In this document: one piece after another, positions 11,401-21,135 of the stretch | How positions within the stretch are numbered: position 1 is the first letter of the stretch | How the letters are laid out: each line of letters begins with the position of its first letter | Assembly (NCBI RefSeq): GCF_018100925.1 | Contig: NZ_JAGJEH010000005.1 | Coordinates: 124,001-188,000 of the forward strand | DNA length: 64,000 nt | Source of the DNA: Pseudoalteromonas luteoviolacea | GTDB lineage: Bacteria; Pseudomonadota; Gammaproteobacteria; Enterobacterales; Alteromonadaceae | Direction of reading: 5' to 3' | Translations under genes and position numbers: made by a program | The notes under the pieces: generated by a model | The model's database searches: none | What the model saw: only the letters and a program-made list of their open reading frames with translations | Told to the model about the DNA's origin: nothing

Positions 11401-11966
11401 AAGAATTAAAGCATTATACTTCAGGTAAGTTAGTGGATTTGCAGCCTACTAATAGGGATATGCAATCGACTGCTGCAGGACTTGTCATTAACGCCCGGAC
11501 GTTAATAAACAAAAAGGGTAATCGCTGGGGATTGATCACGTTAGATGATAAGAGTGCGCGTATTGATGTCCGCTTCTTCCCTGAGCAGTTTGAAATGTAC
11601 GAAGAGTTGCTACAGGTCAATCAAGTATTGGTGATCACCGGTCAAGTGAGCTTTGATAATTTCTCTGGGGGGATAACCATGACCGCTAGAGACGTGAATA
11701 CCATTGCTCAAGCGAGAGAAAAGCGCATCAATGCACTTAAAATGACGCTCAGCATGACGCAAATTGACGCCGACTTTGGTGAAAATTTAAAACGTGTACT
11801 AGAGCCATATAAGTTTGGTACGTGCCAAGTGATTATAGAATACCATCGACCCGATGCGACGGCTGATTTGACGTTAGGTACACAGTGGTGTGTGACCCCC
11901 AGTGATGAGTTGATCCGAGCGTTGAAAAAGCTCACTGGGCAAGAAGTTGAATTGATCTTCGATTAA
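8475..11966 (+). CDS. dnaE: DNA polymerase III alpha subunit
   Basis: Catalytic subunit of the replicative polymerase. The 1163 residues match enterobacterial DnaE. Visible domains are the N-terminal PHP domain ([15 protein letters not shown]), the C-family palm with catalytic aspartates in PDFDVDF (about residues 400-406) and in FDFLGLRTL (about 555), the fingers, a tandem HhH region and a C-terminal OB fold (about 980-1080). It is the last gene of the lpxB-rnhB-dnaE run and ends at a strong bidirectional terminator. Confidence 0.97.
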   Translation: MPTPNFVHLRVHSDFSMVDGLAKTKPIVARAQELEMPAFAITDQMNLCGLVRFYGGAHGAGIKPMVGADLWLKSDEFPEEPCRIVVLAKNNEGYKNLTLLISEAFLRGHVFHRPVVDKAWLAQYKEGLILLSGAKDGDVGKALLKGNPQLVADTLAFYEEHFADHYYLELHRTEREQEEEYLHAAVALATERNLPVVATNEVVFLHEEDFEAHEIRVAIHDGYTLEDKNRPKRFSKEQYLKTPEQMAELFSDIPEALENTVEIAKRCNVTVQLGTYFLPDYPTGDLKIDDFLVKVSEDGLEERLQFLFPDEEDRKVKRVEYDDRLRIELDVINQMGFPGYFLIVMEFIQWSKDNNIPVGPGRGSGAGSLVAYALKITDLDPLEFDLLFERFLNPERVSMPDFDVDFCMDRRDEVIDHVAKLYGRQAVSQIITFGTMAAKAVIRDVGRVLGHPYGFVDRISKLVPGDPGMTLAKAFEVEPRLPEAYDGDDEVKELIDKCRILEGCTRNAGKHAGGVVISPTSITDFAALYCDEEGKFPVTQFDKNDVETAGLVKFDFLGLRTLTILQWALDMANERLAREGKSFVDINAIPLDDHASFEVLLRAETTAVFQLESRGMKDLIRRLKPDCFEDMIALVALFRPGPLQSGMVDNFIDRKHGREEISFPDAQYQHESLAPILEPTYGIILYQEQVMQIAQVLAGYSLGGADLLRRAMGKKKPEEMAKQRSTFEEGSINNGVDGELAMKIFDLVEKFAGYGFNKSHSAAYALVSYQTLWMKTHFPAEFMAAVMSADMDNTDKIVTLVDECENMKLTLLPPDVNAGVYKFAVNLQGEIVYGIGAIKGVGEGPVEAILEAREQGGEFKDLFDFCARVDLKRLNRRVIEKLIYAGALDKLGPEKKQGGRATLLASLKDAMKSAEQHHKAEQLGQSDLFGLLAVEPDEVAQAFVHAPPLSDNEWLHGEKETLGLYLTGHPINQYRKELKHYTSGKLVDLQPTNRDMQSTAAGLVINARTLINKKGNRWGLITLDDKSARIDVRFFPEQFEMYEELLQVNQVLVITGQVSFDNFSGGITMTARDVNTIAQAREKRINALKMTLSMTQIDADFGENLKRVLEPYKFGTCQVIIEYHRPDATADLTLGTQWCVTPSDELIRALKKLTGQEVELIFD

Positions 11967-11987
11967 TTCAGCTCAAAAGCGAGATAC

Positions 11988-12023
11988 AAAAAAGGCCACC
12001 AAGTGATACTTGGTGGCCTTTTT
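11988..12023. terminator. Bidirectional terminator between dnaE and accA
   Basis: AAGGCCACCAAGT and ACTTGGTGGCCTT form a 13-bp perfect stem around a 3-base loop, with A-tracts on the left and T-tracts on the right. It can terminate dnaE on the plus strand and accA on the minus strand. Confidence 0.9.
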
Positions 12024-12037
12024 AATTTGTGTTCTAT

Positions 12038-12997
12038 TTAGTTACAGTAACCAAATGACATTAAGCGCTGATATCTTTGCTCTAGCATTTCTTCTTGGCT
12101 TAGCTTAGAAACCGCATCAAGATCTTTTAGGATCTGTGCTTTTAGGTTTCTCGCCGCAGTATCGTAATCGCGGTGTGCGCCACCTAGCGGCTCAGATACG
12201 ATTTCATCGATAAGGTTATTGTCTTTAATACGCTGTGCAGAAACACCCATGGCTTCAGCTGCAAGCGGTGCTTTTTCTGCGCTTTTCCAAAGGATTGATG
12301 CACAACCTTCAGGTGTGATTACAGAGTATGTGCTGTAACGTAACATGTTTACTCGGTCACCGACACCAATGGCAAGTGCACCACCAGAACCACCTTCACC
12401 GATAACACTACAGATTGTAGGTACTTTTAATGCAGCCATCACTTTTAAGTTCATTGCGATAGCTTCACTTTGACCACGCTCTTCTGCACCGATACCCGGG
12501 TATGCACCCTGTGTATCAATTAATGTGATAACAGGCATTTTAAAACGCTCTGCCATTTCCATTAAACGCTTTGCTTTACGGTAACCTTCTGGACGTGGCA
12601 TACCGAAATTACGTTTGATTTTCTCTGCTGTGTCGCGGCCTTTTTCCTGTGCGATAACCATAACAGGCTTGCCGTCCAATCGTGCTGTACCACCAATGAT
12701 CGCAGGATCGTTTGCAAATGCACGGTCACCTGCAAACTCGTCAAATTCTGTAAACATGCGCTTGATGTAATCGCTTGCGTGAGGGCGCATTGGGTGGCGA
12801 GCAAGTTGTAGTAGCTGCCATGGGTTTAGTTCTGAGTAAATTTTTTCAGTAAGCTGAACGCTTTTTTCCTTTAGCTTGCTGATTTCTTCTTCCAGACTTA
12901 GGTCCAAAGAACCTGAGCGACTAACAGCTTGTAGCTCTTTAATTTTTTGCTCTAATTCAGCTACTGGAAGTTCAAATTCTAGATAATTTAAGCTCAT
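12038..12997 (-). CDS. accA: Acetyl-CoA carboxylase carboxyltransferase subunit alpha
   Basis: Alpha subunit of the carboxyltransferase half of acetyl-CoA carboxylase, which commits acetyl-CoA to fatty acid synthesis with AccD. The 319 residues match the family. An N-terminal helical hairpin (about 1-60) is followed by the crotonase-like carboxyltransferase fold, with the conserved [15 protein letters not shown] segment near residue 205. It is convergent with dnaE, a common arrangement in gammaproteobacteria. Confidence 0.96.
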   Translation of the reverse strand: MSLNYLEFELPVAELEQKIKELQAVSRSGSLDLSLEEEISKLKEKSVQLTEKIYSELNPWQLLQLARHPMRPHASDYIKRMFTEFDEFAGDRAFANDPAIIGGTARLDGKPVMVIAQEKGRDTAEKIKRNFGMPRPEGYRKAKRLMEMAERFKMPVITLIDTQGAYPGIGAEERGQSEAIAMNLKVMAALKVPTICSVIGEGGSGGALAIGVGDRVNMLRYSTYSVITPEGCASILWKSAEKAPLAAEAMGVSAQRIKDNNLIDEIVSEPLGGAHRDYDTAARNLKAQILKDLDAVSKLSQEEMLEQRYQRLMSFGYCN

Positions 12998-13663
12998 TTT
13001 CTAACCTATCTGATAATTTTTTAAAGTTTGTCTCGGTTTTATGTAGAGAGTACAGATTCAAAATGCCGTGACTCAGTTATTTTTCAGCATAATATTCAGC
13101 ATAGTCTAATGTGCTAAATGGAGCTTAAACTAAGTGTTAGTATCGCTTATTTAAGTCAGTTTTTGCAGAAGATAGCGTATTTTAGCTACATTTACCTTCT
13201 TCATTTTTTAACTGTTTTTCCTTCGTGAAGGCGAGTTCTCTGTCATCACATACAATTTTATGCACATTATACTGCCCCGAGCTGCATCTTGAAAACAGAC
13301 CAGCAAGATAATGCGACTTTTTAAACATAAGTAGGGATTTACCTAGATTTTAGCACTGATGTCAATTAATTTCGGGTTTGTTTTATCGATGTAAATATTG
13401 AAAATACCTTTTACAATAAATCAATGTCAGTTCACAGCAATTGGTAAAATTGTTTTTTTGTATAATTAAGTTGCTGTGGCGTTTAAAGCCTAGCCTATTT
13501 GAGAAACAAAATTATATATCTCTGAGAGAATAATATTACTTAAACCAAGGGCAGGTTTTGAACAAGCGCTGATCTGGCGCACAATAAAGTAGCTGTCATC
13601 GTATATCGCATTGCAATTTAGGGAGGATCAGGTATAACGCACGGGATTGTTAGAGGAAATAGT
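12998..13663. other. 666-bp intergenic region between accA and tilS
   Basis: AT-rich divergent promoter region. I see no convincing ORF or RNA. A TATAAT hexamer at 13461-13466 could be a plus-strand -10 box, but no good -35 matches it. An AGAGGAAA ribosome site lies just upstream of the tilS ATG. Confidence 0.4.
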
Positions 13664-14986
13664 ATGGAATCGACCAACGTTTATAAAAAGTTTGTCACCG
13701 CGCTTGAGCAGCAAAATCATAATCGCACACAGCAGCGGCTATGTGTTGCGTTATCCGGCGGGGTTGATTCTGTGGTACTACTACATTTATGCCATCAATA
13801 TGCCAAGTTAAAAGGAACGGTCAAACTTGAAGCCATCTATGTTAATCATGGTTTATCTGACAATGCTTTGATGTGGCAGCAGTTTTGTACACAGTTATGC
13901 GCACAGCTGGCAGTTCCCTTTCGTGCAGTTAGTGTAGATATACAAACTAAATCTCGTACCAGCTTGGAAGCGCAAGCAAGGGATGCGCGTTATTTAGCAC
14001 TGGATACGCATGCCAGTAAAGACGCAACTTTAGTACTTGGACAACATGCTGACGATCAAATTGAAACGTTATTAATTCGCCTCAAACGTGGCTCTGGCTT
14101 ACAAGGGCTAGGAGCTATGCGAGCAAAAACGCAGCTAGCTAGCGGTCGGTATTGTATTAGGCCTTTGCTGGATATAGAGAGAAAAGATATCGAAGCGTTT
14201 GCTCAAACCTTTTCATTGACACACATTGAAGATGAATCAAACCACAGCGACGTATTTGACAGGAACTTTTTACGCAATCAAGTGATCCCACTTTTAAAAT
14301 CTCGTTTTAGTGGCTTTGTGCCTAGTGTTTTGAGGTCAATATCGATATTGCAAGCGCAGCAAGCTTTGATCGATGAGATCGCCCAAAGCGACTTAGAATC
14401 ATGTAGCGACAAAAAGCAGCTTGATATCGCACGATTAACAGGGTTGTCAGCACTAAGGCAAAGTAATGCTGTTCGAGCTTGGTTTGCCAAACAAGGTATC
14501 AGCATGCCGTCTCAAAAGCAGTTGGCACAAATTCTTGACCAAGCGATTAACGGACGAGAGGACGCACAAGTGAATATCCTGCTGCGTTCTGGGTCAGTTA
14601 AACGCTACAACGCTTTGCTGTATTGGGTACCAAAAAATCACATTGAGTTGGCCGACATTGAGAATATTAGCCTAACCGCTGAGATGAAATTGGCTGATGG
14701 GCGTACATTGCTTACGATTTCCAGTGAGGGTGTGAGAGCGCCGCTAGCAACAGAGTCTGTGACCATTCGCTTCGGGCGCACAAACGAAAAAATAAAGCCA
14801 TTTGGCAAACCCGGTCGTAACTCCGTAAAACATTGGTTGAAAGAAGCTAAAGTGCCCAGTTGGGAGCGCACGCAAATACCCATGGTTTATTACAATGATA
14901 CGCTCGTTGCGGTAGCTGGTTATTTTATTAACTCAGATTATGCCGAAAAGTCGGGCATTAATTGGCAGATCCAAGATGCAGAATAA
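13664..14986 (+). CDS. tilS: tRNA(Ile)-lysidine synthetase
   Basis: Converts C34 of the CAU-anticodon isoleucine tRNA to lysidine so that it reads AUA. It has 440 residues. The N-terminal PP-loop ATPase motif LSGGVDSVVLLHL lies near residue 28-40, a central TilS substrate-binding domain is around 250-320, and a C-terminal domain with KPFGKPGRNSVKHWLKEAKV is near 380. The downstream small membrane-protein gene starts inside its 3' end. Confidence 0.94.
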   Translation: MESTNVYKKFVTALEQQNHNRTQQRLCVALSGGVDSVVLLHLCHQYAKLKGTVKLEAIYVNHGLSDNALMWQQFCTQLCAQLAVPFRAVSVDIQTKSRTSLEAQARDARYLALDTHASKDATLVLGQHADDQIETLLIRLKRGSGLQGLGAMRAKTQLASGRYCIRPLLDIERKDIEAFAQTFSLTHIEDESNHSDVFDRNFLRNQVIPLLKSRFSGFVPSVLRSISILQAQQALIDEIAQSDLESCSDKKQLDIARLTGLSALRQSNAVRAWFAKQGISMPSQKQLAQILDQAINGREDAQVNILLRSGSVKRYNALLYWVPKNHIELADIENISLTAEMKLADGRTLLTISSEGVRAPLATESVTIRFGRTNEKIKPFGKPGRNSVKHWLKEAKVPSWERTQIPMVYYNDTLVAVAGYFINSDYAEKSGINWQIQDAE

Positions 14987-15317
14987 CAAACAAATTGGCC
15001 AGTCTCTGGCAAATAAGGCACCCATTGTTGTCATTACATGTGTGGCGATTTTTATATTATTGTCGCTCTGCTCACCACTAAATTGGCTAAATCTCTTGTT
15101 ATCACTTGGTGTCGGGTCGCTGTCTGCCGGGCTTTTGTTAGCGTATTGGCATGGTAAGGGCGGAAGTTACTTTATTTTAGGCCTGTTAGCACCTATGTTG
15201 TCTATCGTATTAAGCGAGCTTCCCGATTTTTGGTCGTTGGGTTGGGTGATAAGTGGATTTTTCTGTGGTTTTGCCATGTTCCTTTGGCTATTTAAACTGC
15301 TATCTAGTCAGCGTTAA
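14976..15317 (+). CDS. Small four-helix inner-membrane protein
   Basis: A 113-residue protein of unknown function, predicted to have four membrane segments (roughly residues 15-35, 38-58, 63-80 and 87-108) and little soluble sequence. I chose the ATG at 14976, which overlaps the tilS end by 11 bases, because the earlier in-frame ATG at 14940 would add a charged leader and a longer overlap. It may be translationally coupled to tilS. No catalytic motif is visible. Confidence 0.6.
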   Translation: MQNNKQIGQSLANKAPIVVITCVAIFILLSLCSPLNWLNLLLSLGVGSLSAGLLLAYWHGKGGSYFILGLLAPMLSIVLSELPDFWSLGWVISGFFCGFAMFLWLFKLLSSQR

Positions 15318-15359
15318 GGGAGGTACTTACCAATTAGGGGATGGTAAGTACCGAACATG

Positions 15360-16256
15360 CTAGACCGCCCGTGCGCAATTTCTGCCTGCTTGTTTCGCTT
15401 TGTATAAACCACTGTCTGCTCGGGCAAAGATTTCATTTGAACAATCTTGACTCGACGCCAGTGTAAAACCAATACTGGTGGTAACTTGGTGTTTAGCCAA
15501 TAGGCTATTATTGTTGACACGTTGCATGATGCGTTCAGCAATGACTTTATTGGTTGTAAATGCAGGATCGTCAATTAAAATCGCAAACTCATCTCCGCCA
15601 AACCTGAATACGGCATCAGTTGCTCGAATACTTGACGTTAAGATGTTGGCAAAGCCAATGAGTACTTCATCACCTTTTTTGTGGCCATATTCATCGTTCA
15701 CTTGTTTAAAGTTATCTAGGTCTAGCAGCATCAAGCTAAAATTACGGTGTTGTCGGCGACTACGCTCAAGCTTGGTGTCCAGGTACTCATTAAACTGGCT
15801 GCGATTATATAGCCCGGTCAGTGTGTCTTTCGTTGCTAGTTGCAACACTCGGTGGTACATCAAGGCATTTCTCAATGGATAGAGCAGACAGGCATGCAGC
15901 TGCATTAAGCGTGCGCGTATCGTGCCACTGAGGCTGTATTTGCTAAAATACACTAGTTGCCCTAAGTGCTGACCGTCTAGGTCTAGATCAAATGTATAAG
16001 GTTTAAGCTGGTTGTCACCTTGTTGAGTTTGAAACAGTCCTTGATTGGAATGAAACTGCAGCCCTGCAAGATCAGTTATGCGCTTAACGTAGGAAGCAAA
16101 GATATCTAAAATACCATTGACCTCTAGCGTTGTTTGCAGCTTTTCAACGAGCACATTGGGTTGTTCAGGCGCCTGCGATACGTACTGCTCGGTGGCGAAC
16201 GGAACATAATCACCGCGCGTAGGCGTTCGTTGTGCCAAAATATGGACATTTTCCAT
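15360..16256 (-). CDS. GGDEF diguanylate cyclase
   Basis: Cytoplasmic protein predicted to make cyclic di-GMP from two GTP. The C-terminal half is a GGDEF domain with the intact active-site motif FGGDEF (about residues 219-224) preceded by RATD, a candidate inhibitory I-site (RxxD five residues upstream). The N-terminal ~125 residues carry no recognised motif and may be a degenerate GAF-like sensor. No membrane segments are visible. It is convergent with the small membrane protein upstream. Confidence 0.88.
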   Translation of the reverse strand: MENVHILAQRTPTRGDYVPFATEQYVSQAPEQPNVLVEKLQTTLEVNGILDIFASYVKRITDLAGLQFHSNQGLFQTQQGDNQLKPYTFDLDLDGQHLGQLVYFSKYSLSGTIRARLMQLHACLLYPLRNALMYHRVLQLATKDTLTGLYNRSQFNEYLDTKLERSRRQHRNFSLMLLDLDNFKQVNDEYGHKKGDEVLIGFANILTSSIRATDAVFRFGGDEFAILIDDPAFTTNKVIAERIMQRVNNNSLLAKHQVTTSIGFTLASSQDCSNEIFARADSGLYKAKQAGRNCARAV

Positions 16257-16452
16257 CTGGTAATTCCCCTAATTACAACATTCCCGAACATATAAGCGAG
16301 TTTCGTGCCAAAAAATTAAACTGGCTGAAAAACAGTTGGTTGCTATAGTTAAATTGTATGAAAAATAATCCAAAACAATTCTTTGACACTTAGGGGGCAG
16401 TTTGCAGCAAAATTTTGCCGGGCTTTTTTCCGATAAAATCATCGCCGGGCTC

Positions 16453-18450
16453 ATGAACGCCGTACATGGTCATTTTGCCGATGTTGTCGCTCTTCTTTTA
16501 TGTGCGGTAATTTTGGTTTGGTCATTTAAAAGGGTAGGGCTGCCGCCGATCTTAGCCTATTTACTCACTGGTTTGGTCGCCGCAGGTTATGGCTTGATAG
16601 ATAACAGCCATGAGATCCATTTAATCGCGGAAGTGGGAATTGTTTTTTTATTGTTCAGTTTAGGTTTGGAATTTTCTATCCCGAAGCTAATGGCCATGCG
16701 CAGTGTGGTATTTGGCTTAGGTAGTGCACAGGTCTTGCTGTCTATCTTAATTGGAACATCGCTGGTTTCGTTATTTGGCTTTAGTGGCTCTGAATCCCTC
16801 ATGATTGCCTGCATTGTTTCGCTATCCTCAACAGCTGTCGTCGTAAAAATCATGAAAGAAAGCGGTATGTTGAATATGCGTAAAGGCCAGCTTGCAATAG
16901 GGGTTTTACTGTTTCAAGACATTGCAGTAGTGCCTATGCTGATTATCTTTCCGCTCATGGCGAGTACTGACAATCAAGTTTTAGTTGGCGCGCTGGTCTT
17001 AGCTTTGGCTAAGGGCGCTTTTGTGTGTTTACTACTATGGGCAATTGGTAAGTGGATACTACCTAAAGTATTCAATGAAGTTGCGCTGGCTAGGACCGAT
17101 GAACTGTTTGTTTTAACGACGCTCGTGGTCGCTTTATGTGCTGGAGCGCTTACTTATGCATTTGGATTATCAATGGCTCTGGGGGCATTTTTGGCAGGTA
17201 TGATGCTCGGAGAGAGCCAATACCGGCATCAGCTTGAAGCAGAAATAAGACCATTTAGAGATATTTTGATGGGGCTGTTTTTCGTGACCGTCGGCATGCA
17301 ATTAGATGTGGCTTATGTGATAACAGCATTTGGCTATATTGTGGCGGCACTTGCTGCGTTGTTGTTGGCTAAAGTAACCATTATTTATTTTAGCGCTCAG
17401 TTGATGGGGGAGAGGAAAAGAGATGCCCTGGCATCCGGTGTGATGCTTTGGCAAATGGGGGAGTTTGGTTTTGTGTTGGTTGCCCTAGCAGGACAGCATA
17501 ATTTACTAACCCCAGATACTGCCTCATTTTTGATTGCACTGGGTGTTTTATCTATGGCTCTTACCCCGTATTTAATTGGAGAAATAGAGCGGCTACTTAA
17601 ATTGTTCAAATTAGATGGTGAACATAAATCTGATTTTTCTTATGCTGGATTTAAAGAAAACACAGTGAAAGATCATGTGGTGATCTTTGGTTATGCCCGG
17701 GTTGGCCAAACCATCGCGCGATTTTTAAAACCAGAAGCAATCCCTTATATTGCCATTGAGCGCAATCCAATTATTGTACAAGAAGCACAAACCGCGGGAG
17801 AGCCTGTTATATTTGGCCATGCGGGACAAAAGGCCATTTTAAAATCGGCTTGTGTCAATAAAGCGCGGTTGGTGATTGTGACCATGGATGACTTTGAGCA
17901 AAGCCAAATCGTGATAGATGCTTTGAAGCACTACGCCCCTGAAGTAAAAATCTTGGTAAGAATGCAAGATGACACCCATTTGGAGGACTTAAAGCAACTG
18001 GGTGTGACAGAAGTGGTTCCGGAGTCTTTGGAGGCAAGTCTCATGCTGGTTTCTCATGTACTTTATATGTCAGGGGTGCCGATGCGTCGAATATTTAAGC
18101 GGGTGAGTAAAGAGCGGCAGAATCGCTATGAATACCTCCATGGCTTTTTTACTGGCAGCCCGGATGAAATGAACGAGTATGGGAACAATCACTCTAGCTT
18201 TGTGACTGATAGATTAGAGTATTTGCATGCGGTTGCGCTGCCCGAAGACGCTTATGCAGTGGATAAAACCATATCAGAGCTACAACTCGTTAGACATAAA
18301 GTAGTGGTTAAGGCGCTCAGGCGTGACGGTATTGAAATTTCCATGCCTGATGAAGATATTTTGCTGCAATCGAGCGATGTGCTATTGCTTAAAGGCAAAC
18401 CTCGGCGGGTAGAGCGGGCTGAGCAGTTTATTCTAGACGGTTTGCCTTAA
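16453..18450 (+). CDS. CPA2-family cation:proton antiporter with RCK domain (Kef type)
   Basis: Predicted monovalent cation/proton antiporter of the CPA2 family. The N-terminal ~390 residues hold 12 or so membrane helices of the Na+/H+ exchanger fold (for example LAYLLTGLVAAGYG and the GVLLFQDIAVVPML motif). From residue ~407 a TrkA-N/RCK domain starts with HVVIFGYARVGQTIARFL, a Rossmann nucleotide-binding loop, followed by a TrkA-C-like end. I chose the ATG at 16453; an upstream TTG at 16402 would add 17 non-hydrophobic residues. Its stop overlaps the convergent patatin gene by 4 bases. Kef-like regulation by glutathione adducts is not shown by the sequence. Confidence 0.88.
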   Translation: MNAVHGHFADVVALLLCAVILVWSFKRVGLPPILAYLLTGLVAAGYGLIDNSHEIHLIAEVGIVFLLFSLGLEFSIPKLMAMRSVVFGLGSAQVLLSILIGTSLVSLFGFSGSESLMIACIVSLSSTAVVVKIMKESGMLNMRKGQLAIGVLLFQDIAVVPMLIIFPLMASTDNQVLVGALVLALAKGAFVCLLLWAIGKWILPKVFNEVALARTDELFVLTTLVVALCAGALTYAFGLSMALGAFLAGMMLGESQYRHQLEAEIRPFRDILMGLFFVTVGMQLDVAYVITAFGYIVAALAALLLAKVTIIYFSAQLMGERKRDALASGVMLWQMGEFGFVLVALAGQHNLLTPDTASFLIALGVLSMALTPYLIGEIERLLKLFKLDGEHKSDFSYAGFKENTVKDHVVIFGYARVGQTIARFLKPEAIPYIAIERNPIIVQEAQTAGEPVIFGHAGQKAILKSACVNKARLVIVTMDDFEQSQIVIDALKHYAPEVKILVRMQDDTHLEDLKQLGVTEVVPESLEASLMLVSHVLYMSGVPMRRIFKRVSKERQNRYEYLHGFFTGSPDEMNEYGNNHSSFVTDRLEYLHAVALPEDAYAVDKTISELQLVRHKVVVKALRRDGIEISMPDEDILLQSSDVLLLKGKPRRVERAEQFILDGLP

Positions 18451-19592
18451 TCTAACTCTAAAAATGCTTTAATTTCGTCCAACCGCTCGAGCCCGTCTTG
18501 ATACCCGATATTAATGAGCTCTTGGGTATAGCTTTTTTCAAACAACAAGTAACTGGTTAAACTCGATTGAGAGTGCTTTTTCACACCAATGGTTCTCAGT
18601 AGGAGTTTCACTGCAATGGGCAGGTCGTCGTAAAAATCGATCGCCAGTTCATTGAAGTTATGTGATGGATTGACAATAAGTGTATCAACGCGTTTTAACT
18701 CTTTATGTTTATCTCTGGCTGGCAGCAAGCTGAGTGTGCGATTGACTCGTTCAAGTCGCTCTAAATCCGACTGTAAAGTATCGCTGAAAATACTATCTAA
18801 CAAGTGGCCTGCGACCACGGACATACCCGGGAAATGAGGCTCATAGCCTAGGGGCTGTTGTACTTTTGGTTGTTCAACACCAATGATGAATATTTTGCTG
18901 GCACCTAGGTGTATTGATGGGCTCAAAGGCGAGAGCTGGTGGATTGAGCCGTCGCCATAATAGTTATGTTTGACTCTAACACTTGGAAACACCATGGGAA
19001 TGGCGCTAGAAGCCATAAGGTGATCAATATTCAACTGCGTTTGAATGCCTTCGCGTTTAGCGCGCTGCCATGGCTTGGCTTCTTTTGACTGAAAAAATGC
19101 CACCGATTTTCCACTTGAGTAACTCGATACGGTCACTGATAAAGCATCAATAAAACCACGTTGAATATTTCGGTCAATTCTCGCTAAATCAAGCACCTCT
19201 TCTAGCAAGACGCGTAACGGGGTGTTATCGAGCAAACTGGCTGGGGGGTGGTTTAAGTAATCAGCTTGAAAACTGCGCATAACGTTATTAAATAAGTGTC
19301 CGAATGCGCCGAGCAATGTACTTTTATACACCATGTTGGTATGAAAATTTTTCCAGATCCATTCAATTTTTCGAATGGCGAGGTGCATGTTAGAGGAGTA
19401 GCACGCAAGGCCGGTGGAGTTGATAGCCCCGGCAGATGTCCCATTGATAATTTTAAATGGTAGGGGGGCACTTCTGGGTAAACTCAGCGCAATGGCCTTG
19501 AGTACACCCACTTGATATGCCGCTCTCGCTCCACCACCGGTAAGTAACAACGCGATATGCGGCTTGCCAATTTTACACTGTACTTTTTTCAT
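18447..19592 (-). CDS. Patatin-like phospholipase
   Basis: Predicted serine lipid acyl hydrolase. The glycine-rich oxyanion hole (LLTGGGARAAYQVGVL, about residue 15-30), the nucleophile elbow GTSAG (about residue 50) and the dyad Asp in YYGDGSIHQ (about residue 212) are all present, so it should be catalytically competent. There is no signal peptide. I chose the ATG at 19592, which has an AAGGAA ribosome site; an upstream in-frame ATG at 19637 has none. The gene is convergent with the Kef-type antiporter. Confidence 0.87.
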   Translation of the reverse strand: MKKVQCKIGKPHIALLLTGGGARAAYQVGVLKAIALSLPRSAPLPFKIINGTSAGAINSTGLACYSSNMHLAIRKIEWIWKNFHTNMVYKSTLLGAFGHLFNNVMRSFQADYLNHPPASLLDNTPLRVLLEEVLDLARIDRNIQRGFIDALSVTVSSYSSGKSVAFFQSKEAKPWQRAKREGIQTQLNIDHLMASSAIPMVFPSVRVKHNYYGDGSIHQLSPLSPSIHLGASKIFIIGVEQPKVQQPLGYEPHFPGMSVVAGHLLDSIFSDTLQSDLERLERVNRTLSLLPARDKHKELKRVDTLIVNPSHNFNELAIDFYDDLPIAVKLLLRTIGVKKHSQSSLTSYLLFEKSYTQELINIGYQDGLERLDEIKAFLELD

Positions 19593-19953
19593 ATTTGTTC
19601 CTTCGAAGTAGGGTGTAAGTTGCAACGATAAAAACAAGTCGCTTTCTTATACTATAATCAATTGATGACGAATGTATATTTTACATCTCTTATAAATATC
19701 AGCCTGTTACGTAATTTTGACAAATATTAAGTGGTAAAAAAGTGTCATGATTATGTGGTTTATTGTCGATTTGGTGCTTGTTTGCGCGGGTGTTCATGTA
19801 ATTGTCAGCAAATCGGTGCGAGTTTGAGATAAACTCTCGTTAATGCGCGTTGACGCAGATGAGATATCTTTTAGTTTGTGTTTTAATTACAAGGTGCCGC
19901 TGAGGTAAATGCCTTAGCTGCCGAGTTTTTTAAGCGAATTTTACGGAGCCTCC
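19593..19953. other. Divergent intergenic region upstream of patatin and DUF3014 genes
   Basis: A 361-bp AT-rich region that must hold the two divergent promoters. No ORF, RNA or clear palindrome was seen. A GGAG ribosome site precedes the DUF3014 ATG. Confidence 0.35.
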
Positions 19954-20868
19954 ATGTCAGAGCACAGTTCAGCAGAACCAAGGACAAATAAAAAGCCTTC
20001 TAACAGTCAATTACTTCTTGCGGCAATCGCAGTGGTTGCCTTGATCATTGTGGCTGTATTTGTATTAGCGAACAAAGATAGTAAGCCCGCAGAAAATACA
20101 AAATTTCGACAGGATGTCGTCGTGCCTGAAGAAACCCCTAAAACCGTTGTGAATACAGCGCGTCAAGAAGCTGAGCAAAATAAGTCAGCTGAGGTTGCAC
20201 CAAGTGTTGAGCCAGAACCCGTTGATGAAGAGCCAACGGTTTCTCAAGTGACTGAACCTGAGCCAAGACCTCAAGAGCCAGTTGAACCTGTGCTACCAAG
20301 TTTAGATGACAGTGACAATAGTGTGCGTGACACAGTTGCAAACTACTTGAGCAAACAGGCGATGGAGCTGCTGGTAACAGAAGATATGGTTAGGCGCAGT
20401 GTGGTATTTATTGACAACTTAGCGCAAGGTAAAGTAGCTAAAAAACATTACCCTGTGAGTAAACCAGCCGATAACTTTATGGTCATTGAAGATGACTTAA
20501 TTATCACTGATCCGAATAGCTTTGAGCGCTACACGCCTTATGTAAATATGTTGAACTCAATGAGCACAGCGCAACTTGTGCGTTTATATGAGCAGTATAA
20601 GCCGCTTATCAATGAAGCTTATGAAGAGATTGGCTACAACGGTGGTGAATTCGATTATACCTTACAAGAGGCACTGGGCGAGTTACTTGAAACGCCTATT
20701 CCAGAGTCAAACTTGCCGCTTATTCAAGAGTCAGTGACCTATAAGTATGCTTACGCAGAGTGGGAACAGTTGTCTGATGCACAGAAACTATTCTTGCGTA
20801 TGGGCCCTGAAAATATGAAAAAAGCCAAAAAGCGCCTACAAGCTTTTCAGCGTGCATTGGCTAACTAG
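19954..20868 (+). CDS. DUF3014 domain membrane-anchored periplasmic protein
   Basis: A 304-residue protein with a short cytoplasmic Ser/Lys-rich tail, one membrane helix at residues ~22-44, a Pro/Glu/Val-rich linker (about 60-125), then a globular domain. Segments such as VTEDMVRRSVVFIDNLAQG and the helical C-terminus with LFLRMGPENMKKAKKRLQAF match what I know of the DUF3014 family. Function unknown. A terminator hairpin follows, so it is probably a single-gene transcript. Confidence 0.82.
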   Translation: MSEHSSAEPRTNKKPSNSQLLLAAIAVVALIIVAVFVLANKDSKPAENTKFRQDVVVPEETPKTVVNTARQEAEQNKSAEVAPSVEPEPVDEEPTVSQVTEPEPRPQEPVEPVLPSLDDSDNSVRDTVANYLSKQAMELLVTEDMVRRSVVFIDNLAQGKVAKKHYPVSKPADNFMVIEDDLIITDPNSFERYTPYVNMLNSMSTAQLVRLYEQYKPLINEAYEEIGYNGGEFDYTLQEALGELLETPIPESNLPLIQESVTYKYAYAEWEQLSDAQKLFLRMGPENMKKAKKRLQAFQRALAN

Positions 20869-20892
20869 TACAAATTTAATACTTAAATAATC

Positions 20893-20942
20893 AAAAGCTT
20901 GCTTACTTGCTTAAACAAACAGCAAACGAGCAAGCTTTTTTA
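20893..20942 (+). terminator. Intrinsic terminator after the DUF3014 gene
   Basis: AAAAGCTTGCT (20893-20903) pairs with AGCAAGCTTTT (20929-20939) across a 25-base loop, followed by T residues. Confidence 0.7.
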
Positions 20943-21006
20943 GTTTTCGCTTGCATCCCAGTAAGAAAATCGCCATAATTCAACCCGCGCCAAACAAGGC
21001 CCTCAA

Positions 21007-21121
21007 TGGTAGTCTTATTGGTCCTCTCGCAACAATAGTTCGTGAACCTGGTCAGGTCCGGAAGGAAGCAGCCACAGCGGATGACTTGTGTGCCGGGATG
21101 TGGCTGGTAAGACTACCACCC
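21007..21121 (+). ncRNA. ffs: 4.5S RNA of the signal recognition particle
   Basis: About 115 nt. The highly conserved domain IV core is present: GGTCAGGTCCGGAAGGAAGC, followed by GTGTGCCGGGATG. The outer stem closes between GGTAGTCTTA at the 5' end and TAAGACTACC at the 3' end. The RNA binds Ffh to form the bacterial SRP. The gene is intact, and the mobile element starts about 15 bp past its 3' end, so its 3' flank is the likely attachment site. Confidence 0.95.
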
Positions 21122-21135
21122 AAATTTCCTCATTT